The position numbers and the translations under genes are program-made. A stretch of DNA of 64,000 nucleotides from Nautilus pompilius (taxonomy: Eukaryota; Mollusca; Cephalopoda; Nautilida; Nautilidae), in the NCBI GenBank assembly GCA_018389105.1, contig JACATO010001018.1, positions 62,001 to 126,000 of the forward strand, written 5' to 3'. Within the stretch, counting starts at the first letter, position 1; the number at the start of each line of letters is the position of its first letter. Of the stretch, positions 12,701 to 24,450 are shown piece after piece. The notes under the pieces are model-generated. The model did not search any database. It was not told the origin of the DNA and saw only the letters and a program-made list of their open reading frames with translations.

Positions 12701-13136
12701 GCACCTTTCTCAGGTGTTCTTGTCGGGCTTATATTACATTTAAATTTTAAAGGGTTGTTTTCTTTTTTAAAATAATGCCGTAAAATTATGAGTTGTTTGA
12801 TGATATTCTTCTTTCTTTTCAGCTTCTTACAGAGAAGTTTTAATCAGTTTAGAAAAAAAAAAATATCAACGACATAGATTACGAGTAAATTCGGTGAACA
12901 GTTGAGCAGAAAATTAAATCAAACTGTTAACCAGATCTAGTAAAATAGAAACAGCTAAATAAATAGACTAATACAATATAAATGAATACATCCATAAATC
13001 AATAAGATAAATAATTGGTAAGGTAGATGAACGAATGATGGTTTGAAAAACTTATCGATATTGGACATATTTGTCTTTCATTATTTTAATATAACTACTG
13101 AAGTTACAAGTCGTCGTTAACACAATAATAATAATA

Positions 13137-13174
<38 letters not shown>

Positions 13175-13615
13175 TAATAATAATAATAATAATGACCTGC
13201 TGTGTTTGTTTTGTTAAAGAACGCATCCAGTCTCGGAAGGGCCTCTTCCATCGCTAGGCTGAAGTTATGTGAGTAGACTGTTGTTGATACCCAGGTGGAA
13301 TTTGCTAGATATTTTCGAAACTCGTAGTCATGGGAACTTGTGTAAACGGGGCATCTTCCGCTACAGCGGGGAAAATTGGAATTGCTACGGAAAATAAACG
13401 GATTTACGTTTCAATAAAATTAACATATTTTGCTTTAAGTAGTCGTAATTTATTTTCTTACATTACTTTCTAAAGTGAGTAGAGTGGGAGGCGATGTGGG
13501 ATCATTACCTCGAGGGTTTGCCGTACGTTGTCGTTGTGAAAAGACGTTTATGCGCCTGAGCTGTCCAAGCGCTAAGCAAGACGAACGAACAGTAGACAAG
13601 CGGAGCAAGCGCCAT
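9763..13615 (-). CDS. secreted protein with two SOUL/HEBP domains, paralogue 1
   Basis: The coding exons, in transcript order, are 13615-13509, 13384-13197, 12544-12411, 12039-11861, 11147-11050, 10721-10557, 10314-10166 and 10011-9763. They total 1269 nt (422 aa), every junction keeps frame, and the phases are 2,1,0,2,1,1,0. Exon 1 gives a signal peptide (MALAPLVYCSFVLLSAWTAQA). Exons 2-4 make SOUL domain 1: CPVYTSSHDYEFRKY, then STWVSTTV, SRFFSPEG and the FYYAIYEK strand. Exon 5 is a Cys-bearing linker. Exons 6-8 make domain 2: YDCPSF, LWVVSA, and near the C-terminus EYYIAGY plus GRRLEIWI, matching the family's YYTAGY...RRNEVW motif. SOUL/HEBP2 proteins bind haem or related hydrophobic ligands and are mostly cytosolic single domains, so a secreted tandem form is notable. 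Haem binding is not shown here. Just upstream of the ATG a T-rich tract and CAG form an acceptor, so a 5' UTR exon lies further out. The 24.5-kb neighbour is a close structural copy. Confidence 0.88.
13122..13193. repeat. (AAT)n microsatellite in a SOUL gene intron
   Basis: AAT triplets with two one-base interruptions. The run ends 4 bases beyond the exon 2 boundary of the minus-strand SOUL gene, that is, just inside its splice donor. Confidence 0.85.
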
Positions 13616-16600
13616 TATCCGTCAGTCTGAAAAAAAAAAAAAAAAAAAAAAAACAGGGGGAGATAATACACCAAAAAAACGTCTTAAATTAGATGTAATA
13701 TCCGTGGAGCATCAATTAAAGCTGTATCTACTTTTAAGTTAGAACTGTAGGCTAAACTAAACATTTGAGTAAAATTTTGGCAACCTTTTACTTAAAAAAA
13801 AAAGCTTCCGATATTTTGTTTAGTCGGTTGGCTGAAGTTCTTTTACTGTACAAAAACGATGAAACGAGAGTCGCTTTGGTTCGTCTCTAATAATTCACAT
13901 AAAGAGCACCAAAAGAAACCGATCTTTATATGGAATTTACATAACATATACTGCCTTTCAGATCTAATGTTATGTAAACACAAAGTAAAGATGATCTTTT
14001 GTATCTATTATTAAAGCTTGCGATGGCACATGGACCTGGTTGGCTAGACTTTCTTCCTACTCAAATAGACAAAAGCACAGACATGAATCTTCGTTTTAAA
14101 GATATCACATTTGAGTTTGATAAGTTAACATAAATAAAAGTGGCCACCCATTGATTTCATATTAAATTTGCAAAGGCTATTTTTAATGTCAGTTACAGTG
14201 TTTTGTTAGCGGTCCTGTGCTGACAGCTGCCTAGCTCTGGAGGCAAGCTGGCCGAGACTTGGTCACAGTCCTGTGGTGATTTTTAATTATTCCGAATTTA
14301 CACACATTTATTAATTTAATTTAAAATTAATGGTGTCAACCAATTTAGCTATCCTGTCTTCCTGCCGACTGCGCAGGCGATACATGAGGGTAGGTGATAA
14401 ATAGTGGGAGAGATGTAGGGTTAGTTCCTCTCAGAGCACGTGCGTTCAACAAATAAAGAGCTCGCATCAGGATCAGGCAGATTACTTTCTGAGAAATGGA
14501 CGAGGTACGGCCGTTTGTAAACAGATTATCTCCAGGAAGACACCTTCTAATTATTAATACAGTTAGTATTCACATTGTTGGGGGGGAGTTTAGTTTGGTA
14601 ATTATAGCATGAAACGTTTAATTTTAAAAAATAACCAATATTATGACCTTCAGCCTACTGGCTACTTCGGAGTCATGCTGTTGCTGTGGCAACACGTTTC
14701 TAATATATGCACATAGAACGTTAATCCGATAATAAATCCGTGCTGACACCTGGTTTGAAGAATCCGTGGTTATGGGGTAGAGGCTTTCTACGGACGTGGA
14801 ACGCCCAATTGCTAACCCTGTATCCAGCAACTGGTGACAGCCAGCCAGCTGTCAGCAACAACAAAAGATAATCAAACTGCGTAGACGGCCTTAGCTTCGA
14901 GGGGCCGCTTCCAGACGAGTCACATTCTTCGCATATCTTGCCAGTCGGTTACTCCCGAATTCAAGACGCCATTAATGTAAATGACAGGCACGCTTAATCA
15001 CGTTTTTTTTTTTAAAAAAAAAAACACATCTATTAATCTTGATGGGAAGACTCTACCTGTATCGCGACAGCGGTTTTTGCACACGATCTATGGAACATAT
15101 CACGTATTCCTTTTAGATCACGCTTCTATCCTACTTCCTTCCCTTATCTGTTGTGTCTTACACCTGATAGGTTCGTCCCGTAGACATTAGGATAATCAAA
15201 GAACGTCTAGGGCACAAGCAAAACGAAAAAAAGGGACAATCGATAGGTACACATCTTTTTTTCGTCGGGGAAAAAAAAACGCTGACATCATCAGCGGTTT
15301 ATCTTTCAGTGGCACACCCATTGGACACTGGGGTGGAAGAAGGGGCAAACCGGATATATCCTTATCACGGACTAACTCTGGATTAAAAGCTTCAAACCGT
15401 CTTCCTGGTGCGCACTTACCTTACCTTCCTTTCGCAAACGCCGCCAGGGCCGACTGTCTTTAGTTAATATACTGAGGAAAACGCAGCCAGGGGGCGGTAC
15501 TTGTCAAATGATTCTTTTTCTTGTTGTTGTTGTTGACGTTAATGAAAACAAAATGTTTAAATGCAAGTTAGAAGAAGGAGAAGCCGGGATCAGGTTATGA
15601 CAACATCCGGTTTGCGAGGCCGTGAGTCGTCTCCTTTTCATCGGGCTCTGCTAAAGAAAACACAAACCTTTTTCTTTTTTATTTTAAAGTTCAAATAGTT
15701 GGCTTCTTTTCAAATCCCTTCCTTTTATAACCCCGGCAGCCGTTTTCGAGGCTCCGGGGTGGTAAGAAAGGGAACTCGTTTGACTGGAGCAGCCACCGAC
15801 GACGGCCTTCCGCTTGCCGTAACTGGAGACAGGTTTTCGCGTCCATGAGTCGGATATTTGCAGAAACTAACATTCGGTTAAACAGTCAACAACGTACCCC
15901 CCCCCTCCACACTCCTCCCTTTTTAAAACTTTGGGGGGGGGCTGCAACAATACGAAACAGCCAGCGACAGTAAAATCGGATCATTTTTGTCTGGGGCTGT
16001 GTTGTTTTTGTTTTTTAATGTTAAATTAGTTTATTTAAATATTTTGAAACACCCTGTCGGCACCCCCCCCTCTTTCGCCCGGTGAAATGTGTTGCTATCC
16101 CCTGTGGTACGCAGTTCGTGCGGAATATATATATATAAATAAATAAGAAAACCATAAAGGGGAAAGTCCGGAACCATATGTACCGAACTGGGGGCTGTTT
16201 AAAGTGCTTGGACCTTGGAAAAAATCCTCTCTGCAGAATACAGCTCATCTTTCTTGCTGTTGCCTTTATTGAAGTTTATTTGTGATGTCCTTCAATCTGC
16301 TGATCTGTTTTCCCGCTGGTATCTATCTCAACGTGCAGCCTGCGCCGGTTCTCCACTCTTTGTTACGCCTGTACAGGTCAGACGAGTTCTCGGCCGTTAG
16401 TCTTGCTACCTCGTGGTCTAGATCACGTTCATCTCTGGTCTCAGGGACTGTATCAGAGAAGAGGAGCCCGGCCGCCGTACGCTATCAGAACGGCGCTCAT
16501 TTGAATAACTGGCCCTCTTCTATAATATCGATATGCCAGGGTGAGAATACCCTACAGTACGTTAGCTGTGTTGCATCCGGAAAACTGGAACTCTCTGAGA

Positions 16601-17540
16601 ATTAAGGCACCATGAGAAGTTACGCTATTTCGGGACGCTAACTTTTATGATGTTTACCAACGCTAGCCGCACGATTTCTTCTTCTTCTTCTTTTTAGTTA
16701 TTATTAATTCTGGACTGTTCGGCGGCGGTATTTCTGGCAAAGGAAACCCCATACTACGACTCGGTCAGTGTCACATCCACCGCGAAGGCTTTCTGAGAAC
16801 TGAGCCAACGTTTACGTCAGGTCCCATAACTCTGTATCCCCCAGCCCAGCCCAGCCAAGACGTTTGCCTGGCGCTGGAAGTGCTGCCCTGTACTCCAGAG
16901 ATGCCAGGTAGACATCAAGCAAACAGTAGATCTAACTCCATTTCACTACTCAAATTTTCACTCGCTTTCGTTCAGCAAAATTAGAAGCTGCACAAAAGAA
17001 CGTCTTCCATCTGTTGTTGAACTCAAACTGTAAATCGGTGAACCAGCCTCCACCACACCAAATTTTTTAATTATTGTTTTTTTTTAGAAATCTTCCCCTT
17101 TTGCAGTCACTTTCTAAATTCTTAAAGGTATCGTGACCATCGGCTGTGTTTCTGAAGTTATGTTTTCAACGATTCGCTGAGATGTAACAGCGGAATACGA
17201 AAGTTGGAAAAATCCATGAAATACGACAGTTTATTATTAATAAACCTGTCAACGTAGAAAACAAAAGTATTTTACAAGAGGGCTCGCTGGCAACCACTCG
17301 AGTTACAGTTGGCCTTTTTATGGAATTATATCAATGTGTCATAGATAAGAGTGCTGACGTCCTTATATTATTTCGAGCGCCATGGCCCAGTTGCCGTGGT
17401 ATATAAGAGCCCCATATTTTGAGAAATACAAGGAAAGAAATCATACATTTAGCTTTTTAAAAAAAAAAATGTTGTCGCGCTAGCATTAAGATAACCATTA
17501 TTCTTACGACTTAAACAAAATAAATTAAATATATGTGTAA
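13616..17540. other. intergenic between the two SOUL genes
   Basis: No coding exon is supportable. It should contain the 5' UTR exon and promoter of paralogue 1. One candidate minus-strand donor (GGAAG then GTAAGG) is near 15422, but nothing chooses among candidates. C- and G-homopolymer stretches occur near 15895-15945 and 16060. The open frames around 16.2-16.6 kb match nothing I know. Confidence 0.4.

Positions 17541-17573
<33 letters not shown>
17541..17573. repeat. (TA)n microsatellite
   Basis: TA dinucleotides with one ATAC interruption. Confidence 0.85.
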
Positions 17574-17717
17574 AATGTCATTTATTAGTCTTTTTGCTTT
17601 TTAACATAGGTGGGAAAAGGTGTAACGTTTCACGTGATGTCTGCTGTCACCCTCTTTCGCATGTCAGATTTTGGCAAAAAGGTTACGTACGCGCAGTAGT
17701 CCGTCGGGGGGGACAGA

Positions 17718-17780
17718 TGACGTCAGTACAGATATATATTACTGACGTCATCTCTCTCTGTGCTGAGAGATATGACGTCA
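17718..17780. promoter_or_regulatory. cluster of three perfect CRE-like palindromes
   Basis: TGACGTCA, the CREB/ATF consensus, occurs exactly at 17718-17725, 17743-17750 and 17773-17780. The first and second are arms of an inverted repeat around an AT-rich centre. The first and third begin direct repeats (TGACGTCAGTACAGATATAT). They sit about 95-160 bases beyond the stop codon of the second SOUL gene. Function is inferred from the motif only; the block could equally be a small repeat unit. Confidence 0.45.
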
Positions 17781-17816
17781 GTACAGATATATATATATAT
17801 ATGATGTCGTCAAATA

Positions 17817-17841
17817 CAGAGAGAGAGAGAGAGAGAGAGAA
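17817..17841. repeat. (GA)n microsatellite
   Basis: About twelve GA dinucleotides, 34 bases from the stop codon of the SOUL gene. Confidence 0.85.
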
Positions 17842-17874
17842 GATCGCTGTTGTCATCACAAGAAGCTCGGGTGA

Positions 17875-20800
17875 TTAATTCTCCACTCTGCAGGTGAGTA
17901 GCAGCTCTTTTGGCTCCTCGGCCTCGACCCATATTTCCAGCCGTCGCCCGAACAAAGGTCCATGTCCCCGGTATTGGGCGATGTAGTAGGTAGACTTCCG
18001 GTGGGGGACGCCTCTGGCCGACAGCTCGTTTAAGAAGCGGTTTTTGAGATTTTCTAGAGGATCACTCGCGAGTCCATTCACCGTCTTGACATAAACCCTC
18101 AGCCCTTCTACCTTTTCAATCAGTACGCCGGACTGGAAGAATAAAGAAAAAAACCATTTGTCAAGAAAATCATTTTCTTGGAAATCTTTTTTTAAAAAAA
18201 GGGTTTTACTTGTATAAGTGATGCAATACAGCCAAAGGAAATTGACAAAACCTAAACTAACACTATAATGATGGAGCGACCGAGTCTTAGAAACCTCACT
18301 AATCTAAGTTACCCTATTTGTCAGTAAATCGCTATTTCTCCGATTCCTTTTATCATCGTCATTCGGTCAAAAGATGAATAATGGATATATGTTGTTTTAT
18401 TGGTAAATCTATCATACTCTTCATCTTGAGAAATGCCTTTCTTTACTCACAAGGAAAAAGAAATTTTTTTTAAAATTTTAAATGTCCTCGCAAAAAATAC
18501 AAGAATGTAAAATCATTTTATATCTTATTACGCGATACATTATCTAAATAATTATATGAGGATAACAGTTTACATTAGTAACCAATTTAGGTAGATTTTT
18601 AAAAAAATTAACTAAATATTACTGCATTAATCGTGATCAGGTTTAAAGAGAATGGGAGCGACAAGAGGTGCGCTGCAGGGCTCGGTTTTTGGTCCTCCGC
18701 TGTTTTGTTTACCTAAAAATTGGTAGCGTAGAAACCCTGAATATTAAAAAAATCGTGATAAAAGGTAAATTAGTATTAATACCGAGAAATATGAGGATAC
18801 ATTTTACATAAACCTATATAATTTACTCCAGTATACTGACAAAACAAATTTTAGCATTAAAGTGTAAAATTATCAGCCAAGAAAAGTTATAGAATGCTAT
18901 GAATAATTAACCGAGACATCAAAGATAACCAAATGGACTTTAGTTCCATGATATAAATCTTTAGTTTCTCTGGCCTGGAAACCTTATTTATATTGGACTT
19001 CCAGATTTTAACCGTTTAAATACGCTGACAGATTAGAAACAGGATAACTTCTATTAAAGCTTTCTGTCAACCTCTACTATGCAAACCAGGTTTTCAAAAC
19101 AATTAAAGTATCTTAAAGGTTGGACAGACAAAACTATTCCGGTTATTTACGGTAAAAAAATAAACACTGGTGTTCTCAGCTATAAATTGGCTAAAGTATT
19201 CGTAAGGTTTGATGATGAATGTAATTTATTAATTCAATTTAAAAATGAAATGAATAATTTAGCAGGAGTAATTGTTGATAGCGATTATGTAAACCAGTTT
19301 AACAGTCAGGTTAATAAGTATTCTTTTTGCATAGCGGTTAGCTTCCTGCCTTATTATAGCATCCTTCTTACTCTCCTGACTGTCGGTGTGGGGGGGGGGG
19401 CATGGTGCAAGCCAGTCAAGAGTTAACCGCGGAATTCTCGCCAAATGTCCCTACTAGAAATCTTCCGTTTAGTTGTGAAAGGAAAAAGCAAGCTAGTACA
19501 GAAGAACGGGAAGAAACCCGTGATGCGGGAGGTCACCAAACCGACTTGGATTTCATTGGGAACCGACCCCTCATCCACGGCCGGTCGGGGCGCTGCCCAC
19601 AGAGCCATCTGTTGGCCGATAGCATTAATCTAAACTAGAGAAAATGCGAACACGGAGAGGCAATTGTCATGTAACAAAAAGACAATTTGTTCTGGCATAT
19701 TATAAGTATTATATATTTTTTTAAAACAAAGCGTTTATCTTATGCAGATTATGTTCGTGAAACATCAATGTATTTTTTGTGGTCATATTGTATTATGGTG
19801 GTCATGGCAACCAAGTTACAAGATGGCCGTTTTTACTGTCTTCTTGCATCAACAATGAAAAGGGTAAAACAAACAAAGTATTTCCGCAAGAAAAAAACTA
19901 GCTTTAGATCTTTGCAAAATTGGGTAGCACAAGATTCGGCATTTCGTGCCTTGACACTGAGAAAGGATGAACTGAACAAAGTATATTTGCGTTGCGTAGC
20001 TGGCCAAAATGAACTGCTATGACGTAGTCGTGTCGAGGTAGAAGTTATTTATCTCCCTTCGATCATAATACGGGCTTAGATATTGTATTAGAGCAGCTTT
20101 TCTCAAAGTCATGTGGCCCCTTAGTAAACCAGAGTATATATCTGCTGGGGTCACACAAAACAATAAGGGTCAGTGACCCATTATCCAACGCAATAATGTA
20201 TTTAAAATAATAACAGTTATTAAACTATTTATCAGTAAGTATTATAGTATTGATTCTTTAAAAATTTCAGTAGTTTTCTTATTTTTTATTAAAAGAATTC
20301 ATATTTAAAGGGAATAAACTTTCAAAAAGTTTCGTGTTTTCAAGGGAAAGTAATTTAAACTCTCTCTCTCTCTTTAAACTGCACTATAATAACTACCTCT
20401 TGTGGACATGGTGGGTAGGATTTGTTCAAAGTTTCCACTGGGATATAAAAATACATGTTGTACTGTTGACTGCAACCACCTGCTCCAGGTATGACCTTTA
20501 TGGCTTTTGTCAGTACAGGTAGAGTACTTTTGATGTTGATGCCCATTGTGTTATTATCTGCGGTATGAGAAGAACATTATTAATTGGATAGATCATACTT
20601 ACTATTTCCCAAACCAACAAAGCAGAAAAAAAAAAAAAACTTTCATTTGTTTTAAATGATCACGTACTTAATTGGTCAGTATTCATTGAATGGAAGCTAA
20701 ACCGTTAACCAGATTTATCAAATTGCTTAATCAAAGAGAAGGTTAAAAATTTAACGGAGATTACAAGTTTACTGAAGAATCTCGGGAGTACAAAAGCAAG

Positions 20801-23800
20801 CGAGATGTCGGCTAAAGCTTTGAGAGAAGCCGAATAACAGTAGTTTTCTTTTGGTGCGGGTCCAGAGAAAGGTTTCGAATGAGGCGGAAGACTTACATTG
20901 GAAGTAGCGGTGGTTTCTCATGTAGCCTTGCAAGCGCGCGTGTCCGTATGAGCATCCCTCATAGTTAGACGGCTGACTGGTGACCACCCACAGGGAACTG
21001 TAGGTTCTACTTTCAATGTTGTTGGCGCTGATCGTGTTGGTGAAGTTAGGACAGCTGTAAGAAGCTGCAAAGAGACGTAAGCCATAAAACCTGCATCCAG
21101 GCACAAACTGGTGCAACATCTAAAATGAACAGAAAAGAAAAAAAGATTAAAAAAGGAAGGAATGATACTGGATCGTGTGTACTCACACGAAGGTCCGCAG
21201 AGCCGTTCAAACGACGAGTCATCGGGTGGGCAGGTGGTTCTCCTGTAGTACGATGAACTCTGCTGTAACCACATTTCAGAACCGCTGTAAAATAAAAGGA
21301 TCGATCACTGCTACTAGAGTTTTATATCTTTAATGCAAGCTTTTTCTTTTTATTTGGCCAAACTCTGTACATTTACCGTTTTCTACTAAACAATTTTAAA
21401 ATGCCATTAAACCTCTTAAAGAAAAGGTGAAAGGAAATTAAATGATTCTACAAACCCGCGGATTCACCGCTGGAATATCCAGGATATTTTTGCATATACA
21501 TTTTTTCTAACAATCTTATGCTAATATACACCTATCTCTATTCAGCACTAAATTGATTATACAGCATTGGTCAAAAGTTTTGCACTGCTGTAGAATGTTC
21601 TAATTTATCTTGATAAAGTCGGATTAAGCTTACTTAATTTGCATAATGATGTAAGGTTATTAACGTCCGCTTCGTAGTTTACCTCCACGTGGAGAAATGA
21701 GCGAAATTGTGAAATGTGACAATCTGAAATCTATCTTGGGAACACGTGATTTCAACGGAGATCTCCTTATGAATCTTGATGACAAGTGGGTGTGTAGAAA
21801 TGGCCATGGGTGCAGCGTCCAGCTGTCTGAGCGGGGTCTAAGGATAGATTTTATTATTGTTGTTTCTCAAATGATGCAAAACTTTTGGCCATGGATGTTA
21901 TGAAATAGGATATTTCATTGGTAGGTCCTTTAAGATTTAATATTAAAATATTATTCTGCTTATTAACATCATTAATATTCATAATGAAGCTGTTTGCTTT
22001 TTATTTATTTTTTACGCTTAGGGTTTATACAAGTCTTTTTTTCTTCAGTTTCTTGTTCACAGATGTTGCTGCCAGTATTTCAGTAACGTTCAGAATGCAG
22101 AGAAACAAGGGAGGCTTTGTCGACGGTAATATGAGCAAATAAATGGCGAGGTCATTATGCCGTAACAATACACCGGACAAACAAGAAAAACTGGCTCTCT
22201 AAGTTCTGCTCAGCTTCTCTTTAAGTTTCACATCCATGCCCTCCTGTAAAAAGTAAGAACTATCCGAGGTCCCTCGCTGCAGAGAACTTGTCTGCCTATC
22301 GGAGTCACTTCAACGCTTAGCTAAGTGCATTACGAGTAAGCACGATTCTGATCGACGGACTTTGCCCTCGTTGATTGTTTTATATATTTGAATTGTAAAT
22401 AATTCGTTTTAACAATAAAGGTTTTTTTAAAAAGTAGAATATATATATATATATATATTTATACTTACGTCTCGTAAATTGCAATGTAATACCAATCGGG
22501 GTTAGATTTCTTTCCTTCGTTTGCCAAAAAGCTGCTAAATCGTTTAAATTCCCCCTGTATAGCGACTAGATCAGTTTTGCTGGATTCCAGAACTTTTACA
22601 TAGACTGACAAACCTTGTTTACTTTGTTGAAACTCGACAGCTATCTGAAACATTAGTTAAAACTCCAACATAATTTATGAATTAATTCAATTTAGGCATG
22701 ACAAAACAATATCGATAAACGATTTAAAAGTCAAACATTAGACAAATGTAATCGATATCTTTGAACAAGATTTTGGTAAACTACATCTTGTTAGCGCTGC
22801 ATTAATGACCGAAAGAACAGTACTTTCATTTTTGCATTATTACAGTTAATTTTTAAATGGTAGAATTGTAGAATTTTATGTCAACTCCATAGTAAACCCT
22901 TTTCGGTTTCTTTGGCGATAGTAAGGTGGAGACTTTATAATGCCTTTTGAACACTGCACTGCGAGAGGTACCGAAACTCACTAATTGTCTAGTTAAACAT
23001 TCTCGCATTGACACTAAGATGCTAAGAGCGTATGCACTATAAACTATACGCGCGTGGTGCAGGGGTTTAGTTAAACTCACAACTTACACAGTCGATAGGA
23101 AGACAGAGTAAATAACCAGATAGTTAACTAATGCAGTTTTTTCTTTAATGTTTCTTTATGAACCTGCTGATGTTAATATAATTCCCCTATTTAAAAACCT
23201 TACAAACCCGCAAATACAATCTTATTTAATGGCGTTTATCTGCACATCCATTTACGCAGCTGCTGACCGTCATCAGTTATTACTGTCTAACAAACGAACA
23301 TCTTGTTCCACAAAATGATCTATATTGCTCTTGTAATTGCTTTCAGTTTTAAGACCGGAAGTGACCCACCTATTGTACTCTCAAAATATTTTCTTAATCT
23401 ATTTAATATATCGAACTTTGGTTTCTAGGGAAACGTCTGGCAGATTTGGTTCATAGATTAGCAAAGATTGGCGCTGGAAGAAAAATGTCAAGATGACCTG
23501 AATGGGATATTTTTGTCCTTTTTTAAAAAAATTTTCACCTTTAAAACAAATCAGTGAACAATAACGAAATCAGCGAAAGCTCAGCTACTGTTATATGAAG
23601 TACTAACTGACAGGTTTACTCGGGCAAATGTCGCATGTGGGCAGGCGCGGTAAGCTGTCTTACCTTTCGACTCGTCGGAAAAGGTGGTTCGGCGTGGAAA
23701 ACCTTCGGTAGGAACCGTGACACCACGAACTTCCTACCGCTGCTGGAGGGACACGGTTCCTCGATCTGCACAATGGTAGGATAAGCTTCCTTAATGATTT

Positions 23801-24450
23801 TTCCTAAAAAGAAAAAAAAAAAACGGTCAAGCGGTTCCACGATTGCAAAGCAAAGACAGTGAGACTTCTCCGAACTGCTAGTCTTCAATCTGACCCAACT
23901 CAAATTAAACTAGTTTCATTTCTTTTTAAAAGCGAAACATTTTGGATTGTTTTACTAATGTGGATATCATCGGTATCAGCTTAATAGCGAGGCGATTAAA
24001 GATTTCTTGCATGTTGGTACTAGAAAGGAAGAAAATAACTGCGAGTACCTTCGGTGTTCTTTCCTTGGAAGTACTGGTCGAATTCGGTTTTGGCGTAGCT
24101 GAGAGCAAAGCTAAGATTAGTGGTCTCTACAGTAGCCGTGACCCAGGTGGACACGTCGTAGAGGCGCTGCTCGTACTGGTGACAAGACATGTATTCGGGA
24201 CAGTTACCCACGCAAGTAGGAAACCTGCAAGCATAGACCAATACTTGTGATGACAAGAACTTCCTTCTGCTGAAGAGTTTTTTTACAATTCATCATGAAA
24301 TAAAGAGGAAAGGGAAGCAAAGATAAAAGTTGGTTTGTAGATAGTTTGTACGTACTTCTGCTGTTTAATGCACTGATTACTCAATGCAAATGTTGTTACT
24401 GGCCACACGAAGCACAGAAAAATGTCGAGTAAAACTACGAAAGTGGCCAT
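17875..24450 (-). CDS. secreted protein with two SOUL/HEBP domains, paralogue 2
   Basis: The coding exons, in transcript order, are 24450-24356, 24224-24049, 23803-23664, 22644-22469, 21284-21187, 21064-20897, 20557-20397 and 18132-17875. They total 1272 nt (423 aa). Phases 2,1,0,2,1,1,0 are identical to paralogue 1. Exon 1 gives a signal peptide (MATFVVLLDIFLCFVWPVTT). Domain 1 (about residues 32-196) shows CPEYMSCHQYEQRLYDV, STWVTATV, VVSRFLPK and WYYIAIYET. Exon 5 carries TCPPDDSSFERLCGPS, closely like TRCPPDDTSFHRMCGPN in the paralogue. Domain 2 (about 229-423) shows YSCPNF, LWVVTS and STYYIAQYRGHGP followed by GRRLEIWVE. SOUL/HEBP proteins bind haem or porphyrin in other animals; the ligand here is unknown. 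An acceptor (TTTATTTCAG) 9 bases before the ATG shows at least one further upstream exon. Intron 7 is longest (2.3 kb); a MITE lies in intron 4. Confidence 0.88.
21563..21898 (+). mobile_element. MITE, Tc1-type ends, copy 1
   Basis: The left end reads CAGCATTGGTCAAAAGTTTT. The right end, reversed, reads ACATCCATGGCCAAAAGTTT. TA dinucleotides flank both. Shared internal text (ATGAGCGAAATTGTGAAATG and an AACACGTGATT block) recurs at 50.6-50.9 kb (inverted) and 61.9-62.2 kb. The 68-codon frame inside is only partly kept among copies, so I treat it as non-coding. Confidence 0.75.

Noticed and set aside
21697-21903. Open frame MSEIVKCDNLK... as a conserved small protein
   Set aside because: The same text recurs in three MITE copies with frame-breaking differences, so sharing reflects the repeat, not a coding gene.
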